DNA from: GCA-016699975 sp964420045
GTDB taxonomy: Bacteria; Patescibacteriota; Minisyncoccia; Moranbacterales; UBA1568
DNA length: 38,597 nt
Assembly (NCBI GenBank): GCA_964420045.1
Contig: CAYQPQ010000012.1
Coordinates: 1 to 38,597, forward strand
Direction of reading: 5' to 3'
Shown here one piece after another: positions 1 to 7,590 of this stretch. Positions within the stretch are counted from its first letter, which is position 1; every line of letters begins with the position of its first letter. Position numbers and translations under genes: made by a program. A model generated the notes under the pieces. It saw nothing but the letters and a program-made list of their open reading frames with translations. It was not told where the DNA came from and did not search any database.

Positions 1-260
1 TGATCACGAAACAAGTCTATCACGGAAAGTTCGGTTTCATAGTGTGATGTGTATATATCCTCTTTCAGAACTCTACAAAAAAACAAAAATCTGCTTCTCA
101 GCGGATTTTCTCCACACCCATGTCAATACTGCAATCCTCTGCGGTCAATCCAACGTCTCAAGATGCTGATTTCTTCTCCCGCCAAAGCGAGAGAAGAAAA
201 CGACCATATGTGTGTCATTATCCGTCTTGCGACAGACAATTTGTTCACCATTACTCCCTA
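1..260. other. spacer downstream of 16S rRNA, no gene seen
   Basis: This is the region 3' of the 16S gene on the minus strand. I see no tRNA and no convincing ORF. It holds a purine/pyrimidine hairpin at about 172-199 (arms TTCTTCTC and GAGAAGAA), which could be part of an rRNA processing stem, and a terminator-like hairpin at about 86-109. The start of a 23S gene is not seen within these 260 bases. Confidence 0.5.
74..110 (-). terminator. possible rho-independent terminator after 16S
   Basis: On the minus strand a 9-bp stem with one mismatch (AAAATCCGC / GCAGATTTT, loop TGAGAA) is followed directly by a T-rich run of about 12 nt. It lies about 150 nt after the 16S 3' end. If it works, 16S transcription ends here and 16S is not co-transcribed with 23S. 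The imperfect stem limits confidence. Confidence 0.4.
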
Positions 261-622
261 GAAAGGAGGTGATTCATCCACAGCTTCCGCTACGGATGCC
301 TTGTTACGACTTCACCCTTATTACCAACCCTACCGTCGTCCCCGATTTAACCCGGGGCCTTCTGGTATTGCCGGCTCTCTTGGTGTGACGGGCGGTGAGT
401 ACAAGATCCGAGAACGCATTCACCGTGACGTGGCTGATTCACGATTACTAGTGATTCCAGCTTCATGCAGGCGAGTTGCAGCCTGCAATCCGAACTGAGA
501 CCGAGTTTTTGAGATTAGCTCCCCATCGCTGGTTGGCAACCCTTTATTATCGGCCATTGTAGCACGTGTGTCGCCCAGGGTGTCAAAGGGCCATGCTGAT
601 TTGACGTCATCCTCGCCTTCCT

Positions 623-673
623 CCCCCTCAAAAATTGAGAATACAAACTGAGTATTCTCCCCTTTTGAGGGGG
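623..673 (-). other. extended helix-40 hairpin in 16S
   Basis: Arms CCCCCTCAAAA (623-633) and TTTTGAGGGGG (663-673) pair perfectly. Inside them a second stem (GAGAATAC 637-644 with GTATTCTC 652-659) continues the helix. This replaces the short helix 40 of standard 16S, just upstream of the conserved GGAGGAAGG block on the rRNA strand. It has no ORF and is simply a longer stem, expected to stay in the mature rRNA. Confidence 0.7.
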
Positions 674-741
674 CAGTCTGAAGTGACACATGTAACACTT
701 CATGAGGGTTGCGCTCGTTTCCCGACTGAACGGAACATCTT

Positions 742-775
<34 letters not shown>

Positions 776-1341
776 GTCTAGCACCCTCGAAGGACGTCCC
801 ATTTCTGGGCCCTGCAGCTAGATTTCAAACCCTGGTGAGGTGCCTCGCTTACCGTCGAATTAAACCACATGCTCCACCACTTGTGCGGATCCCCGTCTAT
901 TCCTTTGAGTTTTAAGCTTGCGCTCGTACTTCCCAGGCGGCATACTTAACGCGTTAGCTACGGCACAGAAAGGGTCGATTCTCCCTGCACCTAGTATGCA
1001 TCGTTTAGGGCGTGGACTACTGGGGTATCTAATCCCATTCGCTCCCCACGCTTTCGTGGCTCAGTGTCAGATCGGTGCCAACCAGCTGCCTTCGCCTTTG
1101 GTGTTCTTCACGATATCAACGCATTTCACTACTACACCGTGAATTCCACTGGTCTCTCACCGCCTCAAGTCGTGCCGTTTCAAATGCAGTTCTTCGATTG
1201 AGTCGAAGGATTTGACATCTGACTAACACGACCACCTACCCACTCTTTACGCCCAATAAATCCGGATAACGCTTGAGGTCTCTGTATTACCGCTACTGCT
1301 GGCACAGAGTTAGTAACCTCTTATTCGCAAGGTACCGTCAT

Positions 1342-1628
1342 CCCGCACCTTTTAACCTTCAAGAATTCTTTTCTTAAGTTCTGCAAAACCTTTGCCGTGA
1401 TGCTTAAGTTTTCGCTCACGGTCACAAGCAAGTTTTCGAGAACTATACGCCTCATAGTAAATAAGTTCCCATGGCATATACTTCCAAGTATGAGACGACT
1501 CTCCAGAATTATGCTGGACAAATCTTCTCCTCAAATCTTCAGTACACCCAATGTAGAAATTATCTGTTGAGAGACTTTTCAAAACATATACGTAAAACAT
1601 ATCGGTTTTGAAAGCTAAAAGGTGCGGG
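1342..1628 (-). mobile_element. ORF-bearing insertion in helix 17 of 16S
   Basis: A perfect 12-bp inverted repeat (CCCGCACCTTTT at 1342-1353, AAAAGGTGCGGG at 1617-1628) brackets 263 bp that are almost entirely one GIY-YIG ORF. In the rRNA this makes the ORF the terminal loop of an elongated helix 17. There is too little non-coding sequence for a group I or group II intron core, so it resembles an rRNA intervening sequence more than a self-splicing intron. The encoded nuclease is read on the rRNA sense strand. Mobility is inferred from the nuclease family and from the interruption of a conserved gene. Confidence 0.75.
1352..1600 (-). CDS. GIY-YIG nuclease inside 16S rRNA
   Basis: An 82-residue single-domain GIY-YIG nuclease of the small stand-alone class. 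The VYV motif is at residues 4-6 and YIG at 16-18. The Arg-rich helix has R24-R26, followed by H30 and N31, and the catalytic Glu is E62 in DRERKLK. The tail KHHGKGFAELKKRI is typical of this family. All catalytic positions I can identify are intact, so the enzyme may be active. The ATG at 1598-1600 lacks a clear SD, and the TAA stop overlaps the left arm of the flanking stem. The ORF lies wholly inside the 16S gene, so its mRNA would have to be the rRNA precursor or a released fragment. It is likely a homing-type endonuclease that cleaves insertion-free 16S genes, but that role is inferred. Confidence 0.85.
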   Translation of the reverse strand: MFYVYVLKSLSTDNFYIGCTEDLRRRFVQHNSGESSHTWKYMPWELIYYEAYSSRKLACDRERKLKHHGKGFAELKKRILEG

Positions 1629-2002
1629 ATTCTTCCCTTACAAAAGTAGTTTACGACCCGAGGGCCTTCATCCTACACGCGGCATCGCTCGTTCAGGCTT
1701 TCGCCCATTGACGAATATTCTCGACTGCAGCCTCCCGTAGGAGTTTGGGCAGTGTCTCAGTCCCAATGTTGGGGGCCATGCTCTCACACCCCCTACCCGT
1801 CAGAGCCTTGGTAGGCTTTTACCCCACCAACTAGCTGATAGGACGCAGGCTGCTCCTCAAGCGATAAATCTTTACTCCGTAGAGCACATCGTGTATTAGC
1901 GTGTCTTTCGACACATTATTCACGACTTGAGGGAACATTCCTACGTATTACTAACCCGTTTGCCGTGGGTCTAAACCCACTCGACTTGCATGCCTTATCC
2001 AT

Positions 2003-2039
<37 letters not shown>

Positions 2040-2143
2040 AATAAAGATGTATATGAGAAATCATTGGAAGAACCAACGTTCATTGCCCATCTTACAGCAA
2101 CAAAATAATCTCTCGAAGTTAGGCGAGACAATCGGATTTGTGG

Positions 2144-2164
2144 TGCCAACAATCCATGTTGGCA
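2144..2164. other. hairpin upstream of 16S
   Basis: Perfect 8-bp stem TGCCAACA / TGTTGGCA with a 5-nt loop, located between the small membrane-protein gene and the 16S gene. No T-run follows on the minus strand, so it is not a standard terminator. It could be a leader or processing structure for the rRNA precursor. Confidence 0.4.
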
Positions 2165-2168
2165 AAAA

Positions 2169-2453
2169 CTATTTCCTAAAAACTTCCGGATACTTCCTTT
2201 GAAACGCCCGATACGAAACTATGGCTACCCAAATCCAAAAGATAAAAAGTAGCAGAAAGAGCAACGCAACCCATTTACCCTCGCCACCCTCGCCAAAAAA
2301 ACAGACAAGAACAGCCATCGCAGCAAGGAACACAAACAGCAACGACCCAACAAGTATTACCGCCGGTTTATCTCTTATCAGAGACTGGAAAAAGTCGACA
2401 AGGAAATACTCCTTGAGTACATCCGACACGCATTTCCAAAACTTTTCAATCAT
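2169..2453 (-). CDS. small two-helix membrane protein, unknown function
   Basis: A 94-residue protein I do not recognise. Residues 1-30 are amphipathic. Two strongly hydrophobic segments (about 31-53 and 61-82) are separated by a Gly/Glu loop, and the tail is basic (RKYPEVFRK). The ATG is well supported: GAGGAG lies 8 nt upstream, one of the better SD sites in the window. The start overlaps the stop of the upstream ORF as ATGA, suggesting translational coupling if that ORF is real. It sits directly upstream of the 16S gene on the same strand. Confidence 0.65.
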   Translation of the reverse strand: MIEKFWKCVSDVLKEYFLVDFFQSLIRDKPAVILVGSLLFVFLAAMAVLVCFFGEGGEGKWVALLFLLLFIFWIWVAIVSYRAFQRKYPEVFRK

Positions 2454-2752
2454 CGCCGGAACTCCTCTTTTCGTTTCCTACTAAAACCACTAGAAACCAC
2501 AAATCCGATTGCCTCAACCCAATGCTTCCCTTCCCCTTGCGGAAAAGAGAAGACTGATAGATCCGTAGAACTATTGGATTGACCGCAAAAAATTGCAATC
2601 ATACTTTCGCAAATTGTTAAGGGGCTCTTGGCGATAAAAAAGAAAGCGGAAAGCTTTCTTCCTTCGCATGTGAAGTATAGAGGAACAAAAAGACTTCTGT
2701 CAAGCATCCGGCATTTCCTCGAGTGCTCTCCGGTCAATTGGATCGCCTTCAA
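2450..2752 (-). CDS. doubtful ORF upstream of the small membrane protein
   Basis: A 100-residue ORF with a TTG start, no convincing ribosome site and no recognisable domain. The only argument for it is the ATGA overlap with the well-supported gene downstream. The composition (many Cys, Phe and Ser, with no predicted pattern) looks weak. The stretch 2454-2794 may instead be non-coding leader. A small hairpin (GAAAGC/GCTTTC, about 2640-2660) lies within it. Confidence 0.25.
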   Translation of the reverse strand: MKAIQLTGEHSRKCRMLDRSLFVPLYFTCEGRKLSAFFFIAKSPLTICESMIAIFCGQSNSSTDLSVFSFPQGEGKHWVEAIGFVVSSGFSRKRKEEFRR

Positions 2753-2794
2753 CTGGCAAGTTCGTCAATATAATGCCTAGTATAAGCCATATAA

Positions 2795-3292
2795 CTACCG
2801 TTTCCGCTTGTTCACGAAGAGCAGAAAAAGAAGCGGTGCCGCCATCCACACAAGGCGCGCCCACGAGTCAGAGAAATAGCCGTAGACGGTCGGCGAGAGA
2901 AATCGAAGCGCAAATGATTGCGACACCAAAGAAAGCGCCATACTCATAGCAAGGCCTGTCCCCAAACACCCCATTACCAAAACTCTCGAGAAAAACGTCG
3001 AGGTCGGATTGGAGATATGGATATCGAGAATATAGTCGCCTACCATGACAAGTGCCGAAAGAAGCACAAGAAAAGCAATCGCCCTCCCCTCCGAAGAGAA
3101 AGCGAGCCACGACGCCGGAAGCGCCAAAACGAACGCCAGTGCCACATAGGAAAATACCACGACACTCAAGAGTCGCGTACGCCCCAAGACAAACGACAGC
3201 GCAAGACTCCCGCCGATGAACAGCAAGAGAAAAGAAAGATCTCCTGCAAACTTCGCAGGTATGAAAGAAAGCAGAGGCGAAAAGATATTCAT
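2795..3292 (-). CDS. polytopic membrane protein, unknown function
   Basis: About 165 residues from the ATG at 3290-3292 (MNIFSPLLSF); a TTG start six codons upstream is possible. Four to five hydrophobic segments alternate with short loops, and the protein ends in a positively charged KRKR tail, consistent with a cytoplasmic C-terminus. No enzyme motif is visible. It is transcribed divergently from the PEGA-domain gene at 3426, so the roughly 130 bp between them should hold both promoters. I cannot name the family. Confidence 0.6.
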   Translation of the reverse strand: MNIFSPLLSFIPAKFAGDLSFLLLFIGGSLALSFVLGRTRLLSVVVFSYVALAFVLALPASWLAFSSEGRAIAFLVLLSALVMVGDYILDIHISNPTSTFFSRVLVMGCLGTGLAMSMALSLVSQSFALRFLSPTVYGYFSDSWARLVWMAAPLLFLLFVNKRKR

Positions 3293-3425
3293 AGGACAGA
3301 CAAGAAACAAAACTCACGGCTCATTCCGCACCCAAAGCGTACACCGCGCCACTCCGATGGTCAACGCTTGCGAAAAAGGCGATGAATCGGTACTATAAGA
3401 ACACTTGTCCGTAGTTTTCCTTCTT

Positions 3426-4910
3426 ATGAGTCCGGTCCGTCGGCGCGTGTTTTTTTGGCTACTCACTCTCACCTTCTTCGTCACCACCCCCGTCATCGTG
3501 CTCTTCCTCATGGGATACCGCTACCGCTTTGATCGGGGAATTTTTATATACACCGGGTCCGTCTCCATCCAAGCGAATCCCACCCAGAATCTTGACATAC
3601 AAATCGACGGCAAGTTCGTATCTGCCGACAGCAATCGCCTCAACAATTCCTACCATATCGAAGGCGTTCTTCCTGGCAAGCACACCGTGTCGGTCTCCGC
3701 GCCAGGATTCAGCACGTGGTCCAAAGAAATCACCGTGCGAAGCGGCATTGCCACGGAGTTTTGGAATATCCTCCTAGCTCGAACCGAATATCCCCAAGAA
3801 ACACTCGCCTCACTCGAGGGCGGTCAGGCATTTTTCCCATTCCCTCAAAAGAATCTGGTCGCTCTTGTGTCGGAGAAAAACACAGAAACAACCGTAACCC
3901 TGCTCGACACGACAACCGGAAACCAAACACAGGTTTTCAGCACAACGAATTTTTTTCTCAACAAAGACACAGCAAGAAGCGCCCTTCGATGGTCGCCGAA
4001 AGATGCTACGCACTTTCTTCTCTCTCTCACCTCTCGAGAAACACAAGAAGAACACACGTTCCTCGTTCAAACCGACACCCTTGCAGCAACGGACATAAAG
4101 GATATTGTGCGCGTTCCAAGTCCCCGAGAGGTACGATGGAGTTCAAATGCCAATACACTCTTCTTTCTCTCGGAAACAAAGCTCTTCTCCCTCCCTCTCA
4201 ATACACCACTCCAGGAAACATTGCTCTCCGACAACGTGGAATCGTTCGACACCGTCGGCAATACCTTGATTGCGCTTGAACCGAAAACAGGCATACTCTA
4301 CCAATTTTCCACTGGAGACACTGCAAACAAAAGACAACTAACCACCGCTCCTCCGGAAGGATTCTCTCAAGAATACACGCCGCCGTTCTCGCTCGTCGCC
4401 TATGACGAAACGAGAATCACCATCCTCAACCGCAACACGGGAGATCTCTTTCTCTTCAATAAGGGAGCAACAGAAGAATGGTTCAAGCGCCTTTCAGCAG
4501 GTGTCAAAGGGGTACAATTTTCCGACGATGGCAAAAAACTCCTCTACTGGACCGACTGGGAAATATTCGCTTTCTTCACCCGAAAATGGGACGTACAACC
4601 TGTGCGCGAAGAGAATGATCGTCTCGATATCGGAAGATTTTCAAGTGCAATACACGATGTTCAATGGACAAAAGACTACGAGCATGTCGTCTTCTTCTCC
4701 GGAAATGCCGTTAAGGCACTCGAGCTCGACGATCGAGGAAGTCGCGACACTATCACCATCCTCAATCTTCCCACTGAGCCGCTTCAACTCTCAAGTATCG
4801 GATCAAAGAATGAGCTTCTCTTTCTTGTTCCACATACGGAATCGAACACAACAACACTGTCTTCCATTACTTTCCCGGAACCAACCGGTTTCTTTGGATT
4901 TGGACAATAG
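3426..4910 (+). CDS. PEGA-domain membrane-anchored protein
   Basis: A 494-residue protein with a basic N-terminus and one membrane anchor (about residues 8-30, signal-anchor type). A PEGA-like beta domain follows at about 45-110 (GSVSIQANPTQNLDIQIDGK, later LPGKHTVSVSAPGFSTW). The remaining 380 residues contain repeated short beta-rich units with aromatic and SDD/DG turns (VQFSDDGKKLLYWTD, VQWTKDYEHVVFF), suggesting a beta-propeller. The extracellular location is inferred from the anchor. PEGA domains are usually found in surface proteins. I chose the ATG at 3426; a TTG at 3405 would add seven hydrophobic residues with no SD. It converges on pgk, with an inverted-repeat element in between. 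Confidence 0.8.
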   Translation: MSPVRRRVFFWLLTLTFFVTTPVIVLFLMGYRYRFDRGIFIYTGSVSIQANPTQNLDIQIDGKFVSADSNRLNNSYHIEGVLPGKHTVSVSAPGFSTWSKEITVRSGIATEFWNILLARTEYPQETLASLEGGQAFFPFPQKNLVALVSEKNTETTVTLLDTTTGNQTQVFSTTNFFLNKDTARSALRWSPKDATHFLLSLTSRETQEEHTFLVQTDTLAATDIKDIVRVPSPREVRWSSNANTLFFLSETKLFSLPLNTPLQETLLSDNVESFDTVGNTLIALEPKTGILYQFSTGDTANKRQLTTAPPEGFSQEYTPPFSLVAYDETRITILNRNTGDLFLFNKGATEEWFKRLSAGVKGVQFSDDGKKLLYWTDWEIFAFFTRKWDVQPVREENDRLDIGRFSSAIHDVQWTKDYEHVVFFSGNAVKALELDDRGSRDTITILNLPTEPLQLSSIGSKNELLFLVPHTESNTTTLSSITFPEPTGFFGFGQ

Positions 4911-4917
4911 CTATGTC

Positions 4918-5099
4918 TAAGAGGGTGTCTAAAAAGCTCTACAAAATGCACAATGTAACCGTTTTTCCGAAAGAAATTCTTTTTTTGCGACTTTCCCGTC
5001 CGCATTGCTACGCAAAGCGTTGCTGGCGGACGTACGAAGTGTAAGACAAGCAAAAAAAGAATTTCTTTCGGAAAAACAGCCTTTTTAGACGCACTCTAA
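4918..5099 (+). repeat. MITE-like inverted-repeat element, copy A
   Basis: A 182-bp element. The outer ends TAAGAGGGTGTCTAAAAAGC and (reverse complement of the right end) TTAGAGTGCGTCTAAAAAGG are near-matching terminal inverted repeats. Inside is a perfect 28-bp inverted repeat (4961-4988 and 5050-5077) around a loop ending TACGAAGTGTAAGACAAGC. The left 45 bp recur in opposite orientation at 12533-12577. It lies between the convergent PEGA and pgk genes, where the hairpin could also act as a two-way terminator. It encodes no transposase. Confidence 0.8.
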
Positions 5100-5152
5100 A
5101 TAGTCCGGCTACTCCCCGTCAACAAAAGAAATCAAGAAATCCGTGAAACATA

Positions 5153-6205
5153 TCAACGTGCTTCGATTTCAAGCGCGAGAAGTCCTGGCAGCGGCTCACC
5201 GCTCAAAAATTCAAGCATCGCTCCACCGCCCGTTGATACAAAAGAAATTTTCTGGAACGCACCTGCTTCTTCAAGCGCGATGATAGTCTCTCCGCCGCCG
5301 ACAATCGAGAATGCACCGCTCTCGATAATACTTTCGAGCGTCATATTCGTCCCCGCGGCATATTCGGGATTCTCGAACTTCCCCAAAGGACCGTTCCATA
5401 CAGCTGTTTTTGCTTTTAATATTTCCTCGCGAAACCGAAGAAGCGTTTTCCTGCCGATATCCTGCCGTTCGGGAGCATAATCTTCCGGGAGGAGCACCTT
5501 GTCGGAAAACAAGACATGTTCATCTTGCGCCTCGCACGCAACCTTTCCTGCAACCAACACGCGATCATACTTTTCTTCAAACATGCGGATAATCGGCAGC
5601 TTTGTCTCTATCTTTGCTCCGCCGATAATCGCGACAGCCGGACGCGCCGGACGCTCCCGCGCATCGGTCAAATGCCTCACTTCGTCCAAGAGATGCAGTC
5701 CCGCAAAACTCGGCAGAAACTTCGTAACACCCGTGACGCTCCCCTGATCCCGGTGACAGACACTAAAGGCATCATTGACAAAGATGTCAAACGGCGCCGC
5801 AAGCGCTCGGGAAAATTCAGCATCGTTCGATTCATCTCCGGGAAAGAATCGAACATTTTCCAAAAGAAGCACTTCTCCCTCGGCAAGCTCTTTCAACGCC
5901 AAGCCAACGCTATCTCCCAGGCAACTCTCTACAAATCGAACCTTGCGCGCCAAAATCCGCTCGACATCATCCGCAATATACCGAACCGAGAATGAATCAT
6001 TCGGTTTTCCATCAGGACGACCGAGATGCGTCGCGAGCGCGACCTTCGCTCCACATGAAAGCAGATACTCGACCGTATGATGCGCTGCCGCCACTTTGTA
6101 TTTCTCCTTCACATCACGACTCTCATTCAATTCGACATTGCAATCCACCCGAACCAAAATTTTCTTGCCCGCCACATCCGCATCCCGCACACTTCGTAGA
6201 TTCAT
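5153..6205 (-). CDS. pgk: phosphoglycerate kinase
   Basis: 350 residues, catalysing 1,3-bisphosphoglycerate + ADP to 3-phosphoglycerate + ATP in glycolysis. The N-terminal substrate motif VRVDCNVEL (residues about 18-26), THLGRPDG (about 59-66), LLENVRFFPGDE, and the C-terminal nucleotide motifs GGGETIIAL and FVSTGGGAMLEFLSG are all present. It is shorter than the usual 390-400 residues, as in other reduced genomes, but no key motif is missing. The ATG at 6205 gives the standard MNLRSVRDADVAGKKILVR start. It is the last gene of the long minus-strand block, and copy A of the inverted-repeat family lies just past its stop. Confidence 0.97.
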   Translation of the reverse strand: MNLRSVRDADVAGKKILVRVDCNVELNESRDVKEKYKVAAAHHTVEYLLSCGAKVALATHLGRPDGKPNDSFSVRYIADDVERILARKVRFVESCLGDSVGLALKELAEGEVLLLENVRFFPGDESNDAEFSRALAAPFDIFVNDAFSVCHRDQGSVTGVTKFLPSFAGLHLLDEVRHLTDARERPARPAVAIIGGAKIETKLPIIRMFEEKYDRVLVAGKVACEAQDEHVLFSDKVLLPEDYAPERQDIGRKTLLRFREEILKAKTAVWNGPLGKFENPEYAAGTNMTLESIIESGAFSIVGGGETIIALEEAGAFQKISFVSTGGGAMLEFLSGEPLPGLLALEIEAR

Positions 6206-6260
6206 AACAGAAAACCGTTAGAAGTTAATATGCCCTCACGTCACAAAGAGACGATCGATA

Positions 6261-7403
6261 TCAATGATACCTCCCCATGCCGAGAATCGCGATAATGGTT
6301 CCGAGAGTCGCCGTGATGACCGTAAAAATCCAGGCGCGCATCACCACCTTTGGCTCAGGCCAGCCAAGCGCTTCAAAATGATGGTGTATCGGCGCAGCAA
6401 GGAAAATTTTCCGCTGAAAAAGCCGCTTACTTAAGAGTTGAATCGCGGCACTTCCCGATTCAAGCACATAAATAAAAACGATAATAAAGAGCGCAAGCGC
6501 CGAATTCGTCAACATAGCAACAACACCAAGCGTCAAGCCGAGCGACACCGCGCCGGTATCGCCCATAAAAAACCGGGCGGGATAAATATTAAACCACAGG
6601 AAAGCAAGCAAAGCGCCGGAAATCGCGGAACAAAATGCCGCAAGATCCATTTTATTTTGAAAAAAGGCGATGAGCGCGAAGGATCCGAATGCCATGAGAA
6701 GGACACCTCCATTAAGTCCGTCGAGTCCGTCAGTTTCGTTTGAAGAAATAGCCGCGAAAAGAATAACGCCTATAAAGACCGGGATATACCACCACCCGAT
6801 CGAAAAGTCTCCGACTGCCGGCACATGAATACGATCCCAGCCGAGTTTGGCATAGAACCACCATGCTCCGGTTCCTGCAATCGCAAAGAGCCACCAGAAT
6901 CGCATGATAAATCGCATGCCGCCGCCCTTATTCTTCCCGATCCCTCGAACACTCATCCAGTCATCAAGAAGCCCGAGCATTCCCCCGGCCGTAAGCGCAA
7001 AAAGTGGCAACCACACCTGTGCTCGACTCAAAAAATCGAGCCGTGCGATAAAGTTCTTTCCAAAAAAACCGGCGATTGCCGGGAACACAAAATGCGAATA
7101 GAGCGCCAAGAAAACAACCGAAAACCATACAATAACACCGCCCATCGTCGGCGTACCCGCTTTCCCGGCATGTAGCGAACTAACTACGGTGAGCTTATCG
7201 CCGGAAACACCGCGATCTTTAATCCGGATTCCGATTTTATTCCGATAGAGAATATGCGTCCAGAGCGGTGTCAGAAAGAATGCAATGCAAAACGAAATAA
7301 GCCCCGTCACAAGAACCTTGAGCACATGCACTACTTCCGGAATAGTTTGTATATCGGAAACCTGCAACATGATGTGTTGTATAAAAGCAGTACACTCCGC
7401 CAC
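6261..7403 (-). CDS. mraY: phospho-N-acetylmuramoyl-pentapeptide transferase
   Basis: 380 residues, about ten membrane helices. The enzyme transfers phospho-MurNAc-pentapeptide to undecaprenyl phosphate, making lipid I at the inner face of the membrane. Family motifs are visible: GTPTMGGVIVW, GLLDDWMSV with the paired Asp, SNETDGLDGLNGG, FMGDTGAVSLG and PIHHHFEALGWPEPKVV. A GTG start at 7403 is preferred because GAGGT lies 8 nt upstream; the ATG at 7370 has no SD. Unlike the usual dcw cluster, no mur or fts genes adjoin. A degenerate copy of the inverted-repeat family separates it from dacA. Confidence 0.96.
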   Translation of the reverse strand: MAECTAFIQHIMLQVSDIQTIPEVVHVLKVLVTGLISFCIAFFLTPLWTHILYRNKIGIRIKDRGVSGDKLTVVSSLHAGKAGTPTMGGVIVWFSVVFLALYSHFVFPAIAGFFGKNFIARLDFLSRAQVWLPLFALTAGGMLGLLDDWMSVRGIGKNKGGGMRFIMRFWWLFAIAGTGAWWFYAKLGWDRIHVPAVGDFSIGWWYIPVFIGVILFAAISSNETDGLDGLNGGVLLMAFGSFALIAFFQNKMDLAAFCSAISGALLAFLWFNIYPARFFMGDTGAVSLGLTLGVVAMLTNSALALFIIVFIYVLESGSAAIQLLSKRLFQRKIFLAAPIHHHFEALGWPEPKVVMRAWIFTVITATLGTIIAILGMGRYH

Positions 7404-7475
7404 TTAATTGTACCTCAACCTCGACACTCTCCCAAGGAAATCAAGCAAAACACTTTCAAATAGAGAGCCAACAGA

Positions 7476-7574
7476 GCTTTTCCAGGGAAATTCTTTTTTT
7501 GCGGCTTTCCTACCTACCGGCAGGCAGGCGTACGAAGTGTAAGACAAGCAAAAAAAGAATTTCATCGGAAAAGC
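7476..7574 (+). repeat. MITE-like inverted-repeat element, degenerate copy B
   Basis: Inner arms 7476-7502 and 7548-7574 match at 24 of 27 positions. The loop contains the palindromic CCTACCTACCGGCAGGCAGG and the family signature TACGAAGTGTAAGACAAGC. The outer ends are eroded: about 7575-7594 still resembles the terminal repeat, and the left end is barely recognisable. It lies between dacA and mraY, in the same orientation as copy A. Confidence 0.75.
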
Positions 7575-7590
7575 AAGTTCTCAGCACATT

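Noticed and set aside
1354..1616. Group I intron in 16S
   Set aside because: Only about 16 nt of the insertion lie outside the ORF, so there is no room for a catalytic core unless the ORF itself encodes one, and I see no P3-P7-like pairing.
2918..3385. 155-residue plus-strand ORF rich in Arg, Lys and His
   Set aside because: It is antisense to the membrane protein at 2795-3292; its charge comes from the reverse complement of hydrophobic codons.
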